Positions 34,101-49,100 of a DNA stretch of 64,000 bases are shown piece after piece. The notes under the pieces were generated by a model. The model saw only the letters and a list, made by a program, of their open reading frames with translations, searched no databases and was not told the origin of the DNA. The DNA comes from Sclerodactyla briareus. Its lineage: Eukaryota > Echinodermata > Holothuroidea > Dendrochirotida > Sclerodactylidae. The translations under genes were made by a program, and so were the position numbers. Numbering within the stretch: position 1 is the stretch's first letter; every line of letters begins with the position of its first letter. The stretch is taken from the NCBI GenBank assembly GCA_026419785.1, contig JAODTK010002599.1:372001-436000 (forward strand), in the 5' to 3' direction.

Positions 34101-37100
34101 GATTTGTAATTTTCGGCATGGGAGTTTCGAAATGTAGTTCTCACATGTACATTCAACGTCGAACTGCCATTGTTTCCTCATGACCTTTGACACAATGTCA
34201 TTATCATCTTCTTAAACTGTAACTTCCGAACGGCTTATTTTGTATGATCGAATGAGCCAAATTTTTCAGGGGAATTGCACTCTTTGGGGTAAATGAGGAC
34301 AAAAACATATGGAACTGAGCATGGTAGTTGTCCCATGTGACCACCAAGACAGTTGAAGGTGGATGAAGCGTATTCCACTCAGAACACAGTAAAATTTCAT
34401 GCAAATTTTTCCGTTTGAAATGCCTGTTATGGCAGATAGGTGAATGAGAGGACTTTGAGATTGAGGTCACTATTAACATTGTGTATGTAGGGAACTCAAT
34501 TTAATATGATAACGATATTCAGGTATCCTGCGGACTGGGTGCAGCCAATCGGTTTTCAGACTTGCCTTAGTGATGACTCCTGCATATATGAGCCAAGTGC
34601 ATGTTAAGCACACAGCTTATGTTGTAAACTTCGAGCATAAGATTAGCAACTTCATGGTTTCAACACTAGTTGAGGAAGGAATAGCCACTTCATCTGTCAC
34701 TGGTGGGCGTGGGTTAGGGAAGTGAAAGACATGATGAAAACTAATGTGCCTCCCTTGAATAGAAAGAAAAATGGCATGAATCCGCCAGTGGGGCTTGGGA
34801 ATGAACTTAGGCTGACGACGATTATAATCACATCAAACATGTATACAGAGTAAGAGGCCAAGGAGGTGGAGAATGGTGGTTTGTTAGTGAATTTTTTTAG
34901 AAAGACTTGCAGCAACCCCCATTTTGGTTGTCTAGCACGGGAGGTGAGAAAATTGAGGCAAAGAAAAGAAGAGCTGGCATAATCTTTTGTCAGAATGACT
35001 TCATTTCAAAGTACAATAGCCAAATTAATATGGGACTTGAATTTTGGTAATTTCCCATTTTATCACATCCATGGAAGCTAGCTACCCCAGACCAAAGTTT
35101 TGCCAGTAGAGCACAATCAGCTATTACACAATTTCCTATCTTACATATAGAAAACCCTGTGAATAGAAATAAATAGAAATGCACGTTGGGAAATTTCCCC
35201 AAACTCGATGGGATCTGAATAAGAATTGAAAAAAAATTGTTCAAAGGATAATGAGGAATAATCTCTCTGGGATATTCTCAGATTTCCATGTGAATACCAC
35301 TTTCCAACTTCAGTTGCTGAATCGAAACATTTACAGGGCTGAGTCCATAGCGGACTGTCACATTACCCCCCTGTGCCGTTATATATTCCTCAAGTTTGAG
35401 GAAATAAATTAGAATAACTCGACGAGACAACATGTTAACATTTTTTGTGTTGATTTTCATTTTATTTTATAGGTCCTTTTTGACACTTGTGCTCACAGCC
35501 TAAAGAAAATTTGTCACATGACTAATATGCCTATCAATCCCTGTAATGTGGACGCCAAATTCAGCAGTGTAATCCCAACTATTGCAATAATGAAAATCAT
35601 GAGAAGCTATGACTAATCAGCAGCTTGGCATATAATAATATCAGAAAATCAGAAATTAATATCTTTATCAGAGTAGCCCAGGGGGAAAATGTAGTATAAA
35701 AATGTGCAATGACATAGATACATGTCGTGTTCCTTTCCCAGGATATTGCAGTGGTATTTATAAGGTAGCATGAGAAATGAAATAAATTGCATAGTGCAGA
35801 GATCTGCTCCTATAAAAAAAGACGCCTCTTTTACAAAAGCAAATTTATTTGTAAATAATTTATATCCTTCCCCTCTACTGTTAAAACATAAGAAGCCCTC
35901 GCTTGTATAAAAATGAATCTCCTGCCTATGTTTGAAAGGCTTACTACTACTAAAATTACGGGACTGCTATATGACGGATATAAAACAGAATCACAATCCA
36001 CTAGGAAAAAAAATCCTCCCCCCCCATTCATGGCCTATGTCTAATATTTCATCTGAGTCACTCTTATCAATAGCCCCTTAGCGTGTACCACCTGTTCTCT
36101 CCTCTTATTATCATGTGACCCCACTTTTCCGTTTCAGAGAGCGTGGATCCTGAAGAGCTGCAAAGCGCCCTCGAAAACCTGGGTTTGTCCTCTCTCTCAC
36201 CTTACGTCGCTTCTTCGTACCACAAACTCCAGAAACCTTGCTAGATTGGCCCTCACTTGACTCAGATCCCCCAAACACTTTTCACTTCCGGCTAAATCTT
36301 TCAAAGAGCGCTGAATTGCTATGCATGGAGTGAACAAGCGTCCGATCTCCCTGCCCTGATTGGCTGCTTGTTAGAAAAGAATCGGTGAAAGGGTTGCAAC
36401 TGGGGTTGCTAACTCTTGGTGTGTATGCTTGGGATAATTTGAAAAAAAAAGTATACTTTAAGCAGGGAATGACTGAATGAGGTCTATCCCTTGTGCATGA
36501 ATGTAATCCCCATGGAAACGGTGCATGATCATAATTTATATGGGAATTGTACAATCGAGATAATTGTTTTACAGCATACTTCTTAGCTTGTGAGAGAAAA
36601 TGCGTTGAGGATGTTGCGATGATTGGCGCTGTTATGCATTTTTGGGCCCCTCCAGTTTTTGCCATGTTATGAGATAACAGCAGTCAACTTATATCGTATA
36701 TGGTATAATTTGTAGATTAAAGGTTGCCAGTGTCCACCAACTCCAACTCCGTAATGATCTGAAATAACCCACAAATCTGTTTACCCGGCCCAGTTGATTT
36801 TCTTTCGCGTTAATACGTCCCTTTCAATTCTGTCATGTTAGGGCCATCCCCCCTATCACCTTTCTGTTGGAGATTGTGTAGGTGAGGGGCTGGGGAATAA
36901 GGACATAGGTGTCTGGAGTTTGTGAGTCCAAACAACCCTCCCTCCTCCCCATCTCACAACACCCTCCTGCTTCCTAACTAACATTTCCGCTTCATCCCTC
37001 CTTACTACTCATCATCCCCACTGAAAGCAACTTGAAACCATCCCACCAAACCACTTTCATCCGTTAGTCATTGTCTAAGAGTACTACAGATTCGTGTTGG

Positions 37101-40100
37101 AGGCTGCAATTGGTAGAAAGGGGATGTAATGGATAATGGGGGGGGGGTAGAATGGGTAAAGGGAGATGTACGGGGGGATACGGTTGTACTGGGTATGAGG
37201 GAGAGATGTATGGGGCGGTGGAATGGGTAGCAGGTGGATGTAATCGGTATCATAGGGCTTCTGCGATAGATGGGTAGTGGGGGCAGAGGGTCACAGTTGG
37301 TTGTGGAGGCTGCAACGGGTGGGTACTGGGGAAACATGGTAATCATTGGGTTTTTTGTGTGGGGGCTGCGCATTGGTAGGCATGGTCCTATACCTCACTT
37401 TTCCCACCTAATCTCAATGGAGTATTTTGCATTATATCCAGATTTCGAAGTATATATAACACCCCGCCAGTCTCTTTCTCTATATTATATTAGGATCACT
37501 ATCCATGGAAACAGACAGTTGTCGGTGTATGGAAGTATTTTGAAAGTTAGTTATTTTGGTTGATTTCCAACACCCTCTCGGCAGTGGCTTGACATGTCAT
37601 TGAATTTTTCTCAGATTTCCAGGAAAAGAGGGGAAAAAATAAGGGGAAAAAAGTTAATTCCTACATCTGTTGTGAAAGAATGAAAGTTCAAAGAATTTGC
37701 TGATTAACTGATGTTTATTTCATGAACATTTAATGCCCCATGACTAAAACGAGATCCTCTGATGGCTTTACGAGTAAGTACACAAAACAATGGAGCAAGA
37801 TACAAGAATATAAATTCAGGAAATACACCACCGTACTGTAAAATAGCAAGATGAATGGCGGACGGAGCAAGAGAAGTGGCAAGAAAAATTAACAAATGCT
37901 ATTCTGAAAGAAAGGAAAATGTCTTCAAAAGAAATAGGAAAAAGGAAAAGGAGGAAAAAGTCTTGGAAGAGGAAGAACGTAGGGAGTATTGTATCTCACA
38001 AGGAAGCGCGAACCACGATCATCAAACTGTCTGGTGTGGGTGGGGGATACAAGGAGGGTAAGAGGGAAATCTTTCTAATAATAGATTGATGTACGCCTAG
38101 AGTTGTAGGATTCGCAACAATTAGTGTTGCATTTAGTTGTATATACTAAATTTAGTTAGTCTCGGATGTTGTGAGGTGTTAATGCCTCTGAGACTGCACT
38201 TTGTTCATACAGGTAGTTACGAAAGGCACATGTTCATTGGAATCTAAATATATCTCCAAATTTTGTAGGAGAGAATTAGACCCATGGAAGCTATTACGTG
38301 AGCTGGAGTGGCAATGGTAGAAAAATGCATGGCACTATGGGAGAGAGAAAGCATCCCCCATGTGAGCTACACTGAGAGACAAGCAATTGGAGTGAACATG
38401 TACATCAACATACAGTTGGTGTTACTCTAACAAAATGCAGGCAGCGGCAGGACCAAATTCTAGGTAGAGCTACGTGGATGTGAAAAGTGCCAGAGGGTGT
38501 AACTGTGATATCAGCAAGGAGTGCCATCGCCTCCCGCATGGTGTGTTGGGAATTTTTCCTCCTAGGCTATAGGTAGGGAGGCTAATGCCAAAAGTGGTTT
38601 TACATGCTCGCAAGCAGGCCGTAGCAAAGTACACGACATGACGTATTGTTCTCTCATATTCTAACGAGGAGCCGTGATCCATATAGGAGCATTGCGGGAC
38701 TAGGTTAAGACCAACTTTGCAGTACATCAAAACATTAGTGCAGTTCATTGGCGATGTTGATAGAGTGGATATTCCCTAACCCTGAGAATAACCGATAGAG
38801 TACCGTATTCCTGCCAAATACTGCTCTCTCCTGTTTTAACCACATTTACTAGTTTTCCAGAAGTGAAGCAACTAATGTTGGGAGAATGCCACAGTCAAAT
38901 TGGTAGACTGTATTGCAATGGTTCCACAAATTCAGCAATATCCATTGCGTATGTTTACTGGAAAAGAATTACAACGTAGGGTTTCCTCTATCACTGTAGC
39001 TGTGAATTTGCTGGGGAAGCTGTTATTTAGGCATAAGATAAAATAATAATTAATGGGTATGCCATTATGATAAGCATTAGCCTTCTGTGTGATATGTTTG
39101 TGTATCATTAACTTTAGGCCTATCAATATTCCAGTGTAAATGTGTGTGTGTCTCATCAGTACCCCCTTTGGAAGTATTTTACGAGCACCATAGCGCGATT
39201 CAGACAAAATGTGCTGTGAATAGGTTTGGTGGTGGATGATTGGATCTGTGTAAGCATTCCCATTGTACAATCGGTGTCTGTAGTGGTTAAAGGGATTAAT
39301 TTATGCAGTGCTTGGGCTACCGGTATTTCTTCTGATATCGCGCCTGCTAATTGTATGTTTGCATTGCAACGTTGTGCCAGTGGTAATTTTTGCATAGCCT
39401 ATACACTGCTGGGATGGGGAGGGGTGCGATTGTAGATATTGTCACTGCGATCTGTAGATGTGCACCAGGAGCTGCTCGAGATCTTTAGGAAGCTGCAGTT
39501 AATGATTGGTCCTTCCAGCTACATCTATGCACTACCAATCTATGCACTACCAGGCTACAAAATTATCAAATGACCTGAGACAGCGAATCATACATTATCA
39601 TATTATTTTATTTTAAAACAGAAGACAATTTTGCAAAATAGCACGAACCTGCCATGTGTTGTAGGGGTGGCTTCGACCAATTTATCATTCTCCCTCGTTC
39701 GATGGTGTAGTGGGATGATGTAATGATGTCGCATTGGTTGGCAGCTGCCCAGATCTCTTCATTGAAGACCTATGAATGTAAACAACAACAAAGAGGCAGC
39801 CCTAGATTGGAAAACTAGTACATGCCAAATATGTTCTTCTTTGCTCCATAGAGGATGAAAATTGCAGAGGCTTGAGTAGCCGCTGCACTGTTAGGCTAGA
39901 TCCTGCTGTGTAGAATACACTCGATAGCACAATTTCTTGGAACTCATCCCACATGAAGTTAGGGCATGAGCTTAGGCCTGAGGAAAGCATGTTTTTGGGC
40001 CACGTTTGATGTTCTCAAATAATTTGATGGCATTGCTTGTATCTTTCAGGCAAATATGGAGCATCCTCACATCTGTCTGTGTGAAATACAGAGTAGTGAC

Positions 40101-43100
40101 TGACTGGTCTAGAAGAATGTGTATAAAGTTGGGCAGTTGCATATCAATGGGCAACTATTGACTGAAAGTCAGGGGATTCCAGGCAGTCACTAGAAACAAA
40201 CTTTCTGTGTGTGGTAAAAAAAACATGGTATCTTCGATGGCTTTCCCCCCCACACATTCCCCTTCGTTTTGTTAAGGTATATTAGCATTCAGCTACAATA
40301 TTTAAGCCAATATGTTGTTGAGAGCTTGCACTGACTTTCTCATCGTGATGTAAGTTGGCCTGCAGTAATTTGTTTCAGCGGGGGGGGGTGCATTACTCAG
40401 CGACAGCAGATTTTTAATGTTTTGAGTATTTCAGTACCACTGTATGCGGTGTTTGTCAAGGGGAGCTGTGGGACCCTTTCCTTCTGATCAACGTATCCAT
40501 TCCTCACATAGCCTATGGTCGCAGATGTCGATATTCCTTCGGCCGAGTATGGTTTTGAAAGGTGATTAGTTTATGCCAGTTGTGCCCCATCTAGGTGGTG
40601 GCAACAGTGGTATTCTTCATTGAGGGCTTGGTCCTTTCTGCGAATCACTCCCTCCCCCTCAACCTTGCCCTCGTGCTTATCTGCCTCACAAGAACCCCTC
40701 TGCCAGTGGTAAATGTCGTCCTTTGGATGTTTGGTTTCGGGAGACATTAACAAGCAGGTACCAATTATTTATGCCTCATATTTTGCTGTGCCCCATTTAG
40801 GCGGTGGCAGCGGTGGGACCCTGTCCTCTGAGGAGCTGGCTTCTGCTACAGCACTGCTGGGGGAAAGTGTTAATTTGTTGCAGGACAAATCCAAGAGAAC
40901 TCAAGGTCAGGAAGACAAACCTATACGGAAAAAGAATGACCTTGACTAATCCATCCTCCCCACCAAGCCAACCACCCACCCTTCATATATTCATGCCTGT
41001 TGTAGTGTGGCCCTCCTATTGGCCCATTCTCTTCCAAGCATCATGGTCTTCCTCCTACAGTTGCACTCTGTTATCATATGTATCTTCTCTTTTCCTCATA
41101 GATCTGGTACATTGAGAGCGTATACTACATTTAGCATTGATCGTTTTTAAAATAACATCAACATTTCCTTCTCGAGTTCATGCAGTCATTTGCTCAGTTT
41201 ATTTTCAATCCATGAGATAGCTCACACACACACACACACACACACATATCCACCTTTGTTTAAAGACCACATTCACTTTGGTATTGAGTTGGATTTCGGT
41301 GAAACTCTGTGGATTTGGTCTATTTTAATACCAAGATATTCAAAGTTGAAGCATATGTCACTGGATGTCAAATATGTGTTCAATTTGCAAAAATTATGCA
41401 AATTGATTAATTTGGTGACATGTTCACAACACTTGGTAGACATCTGAAGGTAGTACTTTGGTCGCTGGTTTGTTTGTTTCTTATGTTGAAGCACTTTTAT
41501 GGCTGCATGCTGTGCCACCTCTGTGATGCTTTTGGATTATGCAGTTATTAATCAACAAGACGGAATTCTCTTTCAGCCTCTCAGATGGAGATGGTTAAAA
41601 AATAAAACTCGACAGAGAGAACCAAAACTAGTTTAGACAGGGTCGAGAGATGACGCATTGCTAGTCGCAATACCAGAATAAGCAATACTGTGCTGTTCAA
41701 TTCCATCCCCTCGGTGATGCTCTGTGTCCGATGAAATCCAGCATCTCGCATCTAGATAGAAGGCTTCGAGAACTGTCGGGTGGTAAACCCAGGGGAGAAA
41801 AGTGTGCCATTTAACACCAACCCTCTATTGGTACAAACTATGATAAGGTTTTGTTATGAGCCAGCAATGATTTTATTCCTGCTATGACATTCGTTATATG
41901 GTTTGCAAAAAGAATGAAAAAATAGTCTTTGGAAGACCGAATAGGTGATCTCTCAGGCCGTCTTTGACATGATTTGGACTCCCCGATGAGTTTCAGTATT
42001 GTATTCTCTTGACTTGTACAGCCGTGCACCTAATTACTGCATGATGAACAAATTCTAGTGTTCAAACGATAATGGGAATCGAGCAGATTATTGCACAATC
42101 GGTCTGTAATCTGAATCGGCAAAGTTAAAGAAAAGATACAGGATGTGCTAATCCCCGATTATTCACTACCTGAAAATTCAACAATATAGACACCTTTTTC
42201 ATGTCCTACATTATCTATCATTATTTTCAGTCTAATCACCATTACAACCAAAATAATTGGGGAGTACGAAACCACAAGAATGATGCAAAAAAAAAGGTTT
42301 TCAATCAGTGAGGAAATGTATGACACCAGTTAATCGGAATCGGTATCGAAATCGAGCAGTTTTGAAATTGATAATCGGAAATCGGTATAATTGGATTATA
42401 CCATAATCGTTTGAATACTAACAATGCTTGAGGAGTATCCACCATATTCCTCCTTGATAAGTACACTGTGATTGTACATATATAGCTGTGTATACTCAAT
42501 ACCATGTCTGTCCGCAATATACCAAAAACCCTTAAAAAACCTTGAATAACCCTTTTGCATGGATTGTCATACACGAGTGGGAAAAGTTAACTCCGCACCC
42601 CACAACAAAAGCCTCTGCTCTGCTAAGTTTACGCCACATGGTTAATTGGTGTCATGATTCACTAACTGCTCACATCCAAGGACAAAATTAAGAAAAACTT
42701 CGATGAAGATAACACCAGCCCGCCTGCCTTCTCTGTATCTACTGAGAAGCCTGGGCACCTAGTTACTGCATGATGTACAGATTCTCTGAAAGTACTCACC
42801 ATATTCTCTCTTGAAAAGGTATACTGTGATTATATCATATGTACACATATAACTGTGTATACTTATAACACCATGTCTGTCAGCAACATACCAAAAACCT
42901 TAAATAGCACCTACGCATGAGATGTGATGCTCACAATGTTACCGTGTCGGGGAAGTAACGTAGGTGCCCCGTCTGCCTTCTCTATCCACTCACAGCTCAG
43001 AAAACTGCAAGCTGTGATTGTCTTTATCGTGCTGGTGGTGTGGGTCTGCCCTTGTGCAAAGTTTGCTTCTTCCTTGGCAATGAATATGTGGAGAGCAGTA

Positions 43101-46100
43101 GGCTTACAAAGCATTCCCTATTCATGTACCAATGTACTGGTATTGTGGTAGTTGCCTCAATTTCAGTAGAGGGTTTCCTGGAGTTGACTTGGCTCCTATG
43201 CTCTGCCTAAGTTGCGCCACATGGTAAATGTCATGATTCACTAACTGCTCACATCCACCGACAAAATCAAGAACCCTCCAAGGAAGATGACACCAGCCCT
43301 GCCCGCATTTCGCATCCACCTGCAGCTTGGAAAACTGCAAGCTGTGATTGTGTTTATGTACCATAATTGTGATAGCTACCACAGTACTGGTATTGTGGTA
43401 GTCACCACTCACCACAATACTGGTATTGTGGTAGACACCTTGAATGTGGTGGATGGTTCTCCAGTGTTGACTCGTGAGGGGGGAATTATTTCAGTTTGGT
43501 AGTCTAGTTTGTGGATATGTCTCAATAAGTAGCATAGTTCATGGTCTGGAGCATTGTCACAATCTTATTTAATATCAATTATGAACAGTTAATCTGGTAT
43601 TCCAGGTTACTAAGATGTGAATTTGAGAGAAAATGGATTATTCAAATAGGTTTTTAGCTCACCCTACATCATAGGAGGGCTAATGATAACAATTGGAACA
43701 TAATGACCAAGTGAGGGGTCATCTGGGGTCAAAGGCCATCTAGGGTGCAAATTTGAGTGATTTCATTTGAATGAACGGGCAGCTTTCACAGAAAAGATCC
43801 GATGATCATATGAGCTAGTAAGTATCATCCTTGTCAAATGGTACATATAGGGTGTTCATGAATTTTAGGTCAAAGGTCGACTAGGGGTCGATTTCGGCCA
43901 TTTCCTTTGAATGATTAAGTGGCTTCTATTCTATATAAAAGATTGGTTGATCTCGAAGTTGGTTAGTATTATCATTGTCCAAGGTAAATATGGGGTGCTA
44001 TGAATTCAAAGGTCATCCATGGATTAGTTTCAGTAGTCTTGCCTTCACAAAATAATAACTATTATTATGGAACTAATGCAGACTTGCTCAAATGTGATCA
44101 AAAGAAACTTTGATGGATATAATTTAAAAACAACTTGATAATTAGGTAACATTTACATCTATATGAGTTACTTTTATTGTCTGTGTCTTGTATGTTATTG
44201 ACACTCTTAGTCTGGGAATCCTTGTAAACCTTAATGAGCCCAGAATGGTTGGTCTGATCAAGATGAAATTTTGTGTGCATCTTTTTAGGTGGAGACTGGG
44301 GTTTGTTTGAGATGAATGGGTAAGAAATACGGCGTGTGGGAGTGTTACAAACACACAGGTAACACAAATATACATGGTCTTTCCAGTGATAGAATAGCAT
44401 TTTGACTGTAATACAACTTGAAAACATTGCCGTAAAATTATATGACATTTTAAGAATTTTGTATTGTCCCTCTTGGGGGAAAATGTTCGCTAGGGGAATT
44501 AGGTTGAATGTGATAGAAATCAGTCCCCACAGATAACACATCTTCCCAGGCATCCCTGTCAAACGTGTCATAGCAGTTGAAAATAAGTCAATCTTATATA
44601 ACTGAAGAGCTGGCCGAGTGGGGTTGCCAGTGGCACCTTTCGTTTTTTTGCCAGATTAGGAGCTAGGAAATGTGACTTAGGCAATGGTGTACAGGTAAGT
44701 ATCCTCCTTGATACCTTAAACAATAGGAGGGGAATAATCCAGCCTCTAGGCAAAAAAAAAACCAACTTACACTTTGGAAACTAGGCTGATATAGTAAATC
44801 ATTTCAGGAGCAACATCTGCTGCGTAGGCGATATGCTTTTCACAGCGCCACTTATCAGACAGAAAAATCACCGTACCCTCTCCTTTACTTGGAGCTTTTT
44901 GGTTGCCTGAATGATACCGAGACCCAGCAACATGGACTTGCCACCAAGGTCCAAGCCAAATTAGGAGTATGCTAGAGGTCCGTCCCTGACTGATTTCCAA
45001 CTGAAATCACCAAAATCTTTGAATTTTTCCTGATTTCCATGCAGTTTGCCACAGCAATGGGTCTTCCTCGAGATTGGTAGGAGATTGCGACTATGAATAT
45101 GGGTTTCTAACGCAGAAAACATTACAAATTGCTAGGTGCACAAATTGATGGATAATCATGCTACATGCTTACTAATCATTTGATTCAGATTCCGCTTATT
45201 CATAGCAGGGGTAGGCTTGGGATGGGAGCCTTCAGGCCTGAACTCCGCCGGCCAAGTATTCTGGACCTTCACCAGAGGAATACTAACATTGGTCCAAGTA
45301 ACCAACATGTGCGATGTATCACATCTGTATACTAGTGTCAGGCAGTTATGGTACTGCCAGTTAGAACCATTATTATCATTTCATCAGGGCCGGATGAGAT
45401 TTTTAGTCATTTCACTGCTGCCGGTCACTATAGCAATGGTTGCGATAGTAACAGTTATGATGCGTGCAAAGATTCCATTGACGGGTACCCTATGGTGGGG
45501 GTTCAATGAATGGGTCTCGGTCATCCAGCAATTAGGTGCACCCTGAAAGGTGCCTGTCAGTGCATGTGCGTGTGTCTGCGAGTTGTTCAGTTGGAATAAC
45601 TGAACACAAACTTCACTGAAGGATAGAGTGGCAAAAAAAAAAAAAAAAATCTCATATACTTCCAAATTTGTAAAATTTATGGTCAAGAGAGGGAATCAAC
45701 ATTTTGGGGGTAATCAATAATTTCGCTGGTTTTCACATTTCCAAGTTATTTGGTGGTCACAATAATCTGATTGATCTCAGTTTTCTAACCAGGTAGAAAG
45801 TTGCACGATACAACTATTCCATTGCATTTAGGCCAAAATCAGTGTTGATTTCAGGGGGTAAAATGCTATTTTCGGCCAAAGTAACAAAAGTATGGACAAA
45901 TAACTGTACTATTGTGGTGAGAAATGTTCCATTGGAAACTTTGAGTGAAGCAGAAACCAGACATTTGTCTTCGCAATACACTGTAAACCAGGGCATCATT
46001 TAAATCCTGCATGTTGCGTATTTTAACCATCACAAAGTTGCTTGTGGCAATTAATGATCCATCACAGTTGGAGGGGGAGGGAGAGGGTGGGAGGGAGGGG

Positions 46101-49100
46101 CTGCGAATGGTACTGTGGTTTGTTGGTGAAACAGGGTTACAACCCATGGTTTTGCCTCTCCCATCAACAATATACCACTTCAAATGAGTGAAGCAAGCAT
46201 GCCACCAACTTACTCTGGTCTCTTCAGTTTCCTTATCAACCTGACACTTTTGCATTCTCTCCCCCCTCCAACGAAAAGGTGAAGACTACAGGACCAGTTG
46301 GTGATATATATATAGGGTTTTCCAGTTGCATTTTGGCATTCATGATATCTGAGCTTAAAGATTAGCTCATTAATAGTTCACTGCCTTGTGGGATCGAGTT
46401 TGAACTTGGTGGGTGTGCCTCCCATGATGAGTACTGAACGCTAATTATATTGTTGAATGGGTAGGGGGTCAATTTTGGGCAAAAAGATCGGAAACTTGCT
46501 TGTGAAATTCACTGTAATCAGGTGAAGTTCCAACATGCCTGGCGGATCAAGTTCAAACTTAGTTGGTGTCCTCCCAGGATAGCCAACATGATGCTATTTA
46601 TTTTCTGGTCTTATTGGCAGACCTTCTTTTACCTTGTACTAAGGCCTAGTCCAACCTGCGGCTGGTACATTCAAACTAGTACATTATATTGCTATTGACT
46701 CAGTTTAGCATGAGACTGGTGTTATGTAAATAAGGAGTAACACAACCAGAGACCGTTGTGTCAGGGGAATCACAAAGCGTTTTGGCTTTTTGGTTTAGGC
46801 ATTTTTTCATGAAAGATTGGATTGGGATTGGAATTGGCGAAGCCTTGACAAAATGTCCTGTTCCAGAGCCATTTTCATGTGGCGACAATATCCCCCTACC
46901 CCGAGGATTTGGAGCCTGGTTTCCAAGTAGAGAGGGTTTGCACGATGAACGTCATGCAAGCGCCCCCTAGGTGGCATCTCCCTTCCCCCCTGCCACCCCC
47001 ACTGTGCAACTTTGGATCATAAGGTTCCTTCGCTTTGGAGCCCATAGATTTGAAGAGAGGATTTTCTCCTCAGCCCTGTTTCACTTTAGTGACATTTTGA
47101 TAGTGTGTTATTCTCCTTCAATGTGAAGTCCGATGATGATCGCAATGAACTGAATGATGTGACGCAGCATCTTTGTGATCGTAGGCCCAACCGCAGGAGC
47201 CTTGTCACTTATCACCTATAATTCAGTAGTTTGATGTTTATTCTCCCTTGCATGAGAATGGTGCTGCCAAGCCCCCTGAATGGCCCAGGCGCAGTGACCC
47301 TCCCTCCGGGTCAGGAGGGGAGCTGACAGAGCAGCCAGGGGGCCGGGGAGGGGGACCACATCATCCCCATGCCCGAGGAGGAGGCCCAGCAGCTGGAAGG
47401 ATGCCGCCAAGGGAGGGAAAAAAAGGTCCAAGACGACAGGAAAGTCAAGGTATGTGGGGATTATAGTGATGGGGTTCGATTTCCCTAATCTTTGGAGAGG
47501 AAGATTATCCTAAATCGGATAGAAATTGAATTTAAATTTTATGGGAAATGTGAATGAATGAATATAATTCTTCTTAAGAGGGGTTCATTAATTGTTTCAG
47601 AATAGATTGGGGCTGAACCGCCGTGCTTAAATGTGGGGTTTCCCTTCTTTCCAAAATGGACACAAAAAGGGGACAACTCTCGTGGCAGAAGGATATTCTG
47701 CAGGAACATTGTCATGATGCTATTAAGGTATCTTATACCATTGCAAGAGGGACCATACTGCACAGGCCGAACCCAATAGAGCCTGCTGCCACCAATTCAT
47801 TTGAAAAATCCTGAACACGGATATTCCATATGATGATCGTAGATAACATTGGTGTCCCCACTCTCTACCCTCTGTAACATCCAATTAGCCCAATGGGCTC
47901 GGGACCCCCCCCCACTCCCCCCACCTCCCATGCCCTAGGGTAGGTTAAGCCTATATCAATGGTTTTCTAACTGGCAGCCTTATCATCCCTGTGTTAGCCG
48001 GCACTCACACAGGCTTCACGGCAATACCAAAGTCTTCCAATGATCATGTCAATCATCCCCCCATGTTGGGTTTGATGTGTAGTTGCAGTGAATAGAGCAC
48101 CCTGTTAAACATGTTGACCGCATTGTTACTCAATATTAATTGTGTTTGTACAGTTCCCATCAGTGGAAATTGCTTTTCTTGATGTTTTTCATTTGATTGT
48201 TTACAATTGGGTTCTTCAATCTTGAAGTTGTTACATTTGTATGCTTCACATTCTGTATGCTTTGCCCATTCTGTTTCCACCACTGCTTCTGACCACTAGA
48301 ATATTCATGACATTGTTCTGACTCGGCACCAGGTATCACAGTTCGGGGACACATTGAGTCCAAATATCATCTCTATGATGCCGCAAGGCATCTGTAACTT
48401 CCTTCTGGCATTATAACTATAAAAAATATGCACAGTACGGAAGATATATATTCGCATCTTCTCCCTAAATGGGGTATTTTGGGAGGAAAATGGAGCATTG
48501 TTGTGAAAGTTATTGCTCCAGTTTCAAACTCTGTCGTTTGTGATACCAAAGGAGGAAATGCTTCAGCATGGAGTTGGGAGGCATACAAAGTTTTGGAAAA
48601 AATTGTCAATCTCCATGCGATACAAATGGGTCCATTTTTCTGAAACATGATGGGATTAGAAATCTGTGGGGGTGGGAGGAGGGCCTGAATTCTCAACTGG
48701 CATGAGGTTAGACTTTCATCAGCCTACTGATGGCTGCTCAGTCCTGTTTGGAAGCGACACGAGCAGCGACTGTATTTTCCCTGGTTTAGGGAGATAGGGC
48801 CTAGGTTACCTATTAAAGCTCCTTGAATTTATTTAACTCTGTGTGATATTGTAATGCTCGCTGTCAGTCGGTACTCGGTAGCCATTATTTACCAGTGGGA
48901 GGAGGGTGCGCTAGGTCCTGGTTTTCGACCACGCCTGTGTTATGACAGACACGTTGCCCTCATCTCCTTACCATCCATTTCACAATGTTCATGTGATAGC
49001 TTCTAATTTTTTCGTGTACTAGGAAAGCTCAGAGGAAGTAAGTATTTCAGATTGCTCCGTATGGACCTCATGCAGTTTTCATTGCAGTGGTTGCAGCAGA

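Larger units (their letters stand above)
28004..47256. other. ~19-kb ferlin intron (with possible cassette exons)
   Basis: No further ferlin domain is expected between the C2E end and the acidic linker, so a single large intron is the simplest reading. It contains inverted-repeat elements (30,195-30,511 and 32,540-32,738), a G-rich degenerate repeat (37,075-37,380), a CA run (41,223-41,247), a local duplication (42,025-43,450) and AGGTCA-type repeats (43,660-44,040, 44,190-44,330, 46,380-46,600). Three splice-flanked open segments are listed separately. Other open frames, such as 30,610-31,086 on + and 44,098-44,571 on -, show no family likeness or splice support. Confidence 0.55.

Noticed and set aside
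44098-44571. 157-codon minus-strand frame
   Set aside because: It overlaps a diverged copy of the AGGTCA satellite family, has low-complexity composition and matches no family I know.
44690-44702. 'acag|gtaagt' possible recursive splice (ratchet) point in the 19-kb intron
   Set aside because: The donor half is perfect, but the upstream sequence 'cttaggcaatggtgtacag' lacks a pyrimidine tract, so an acceptor is unlikely.
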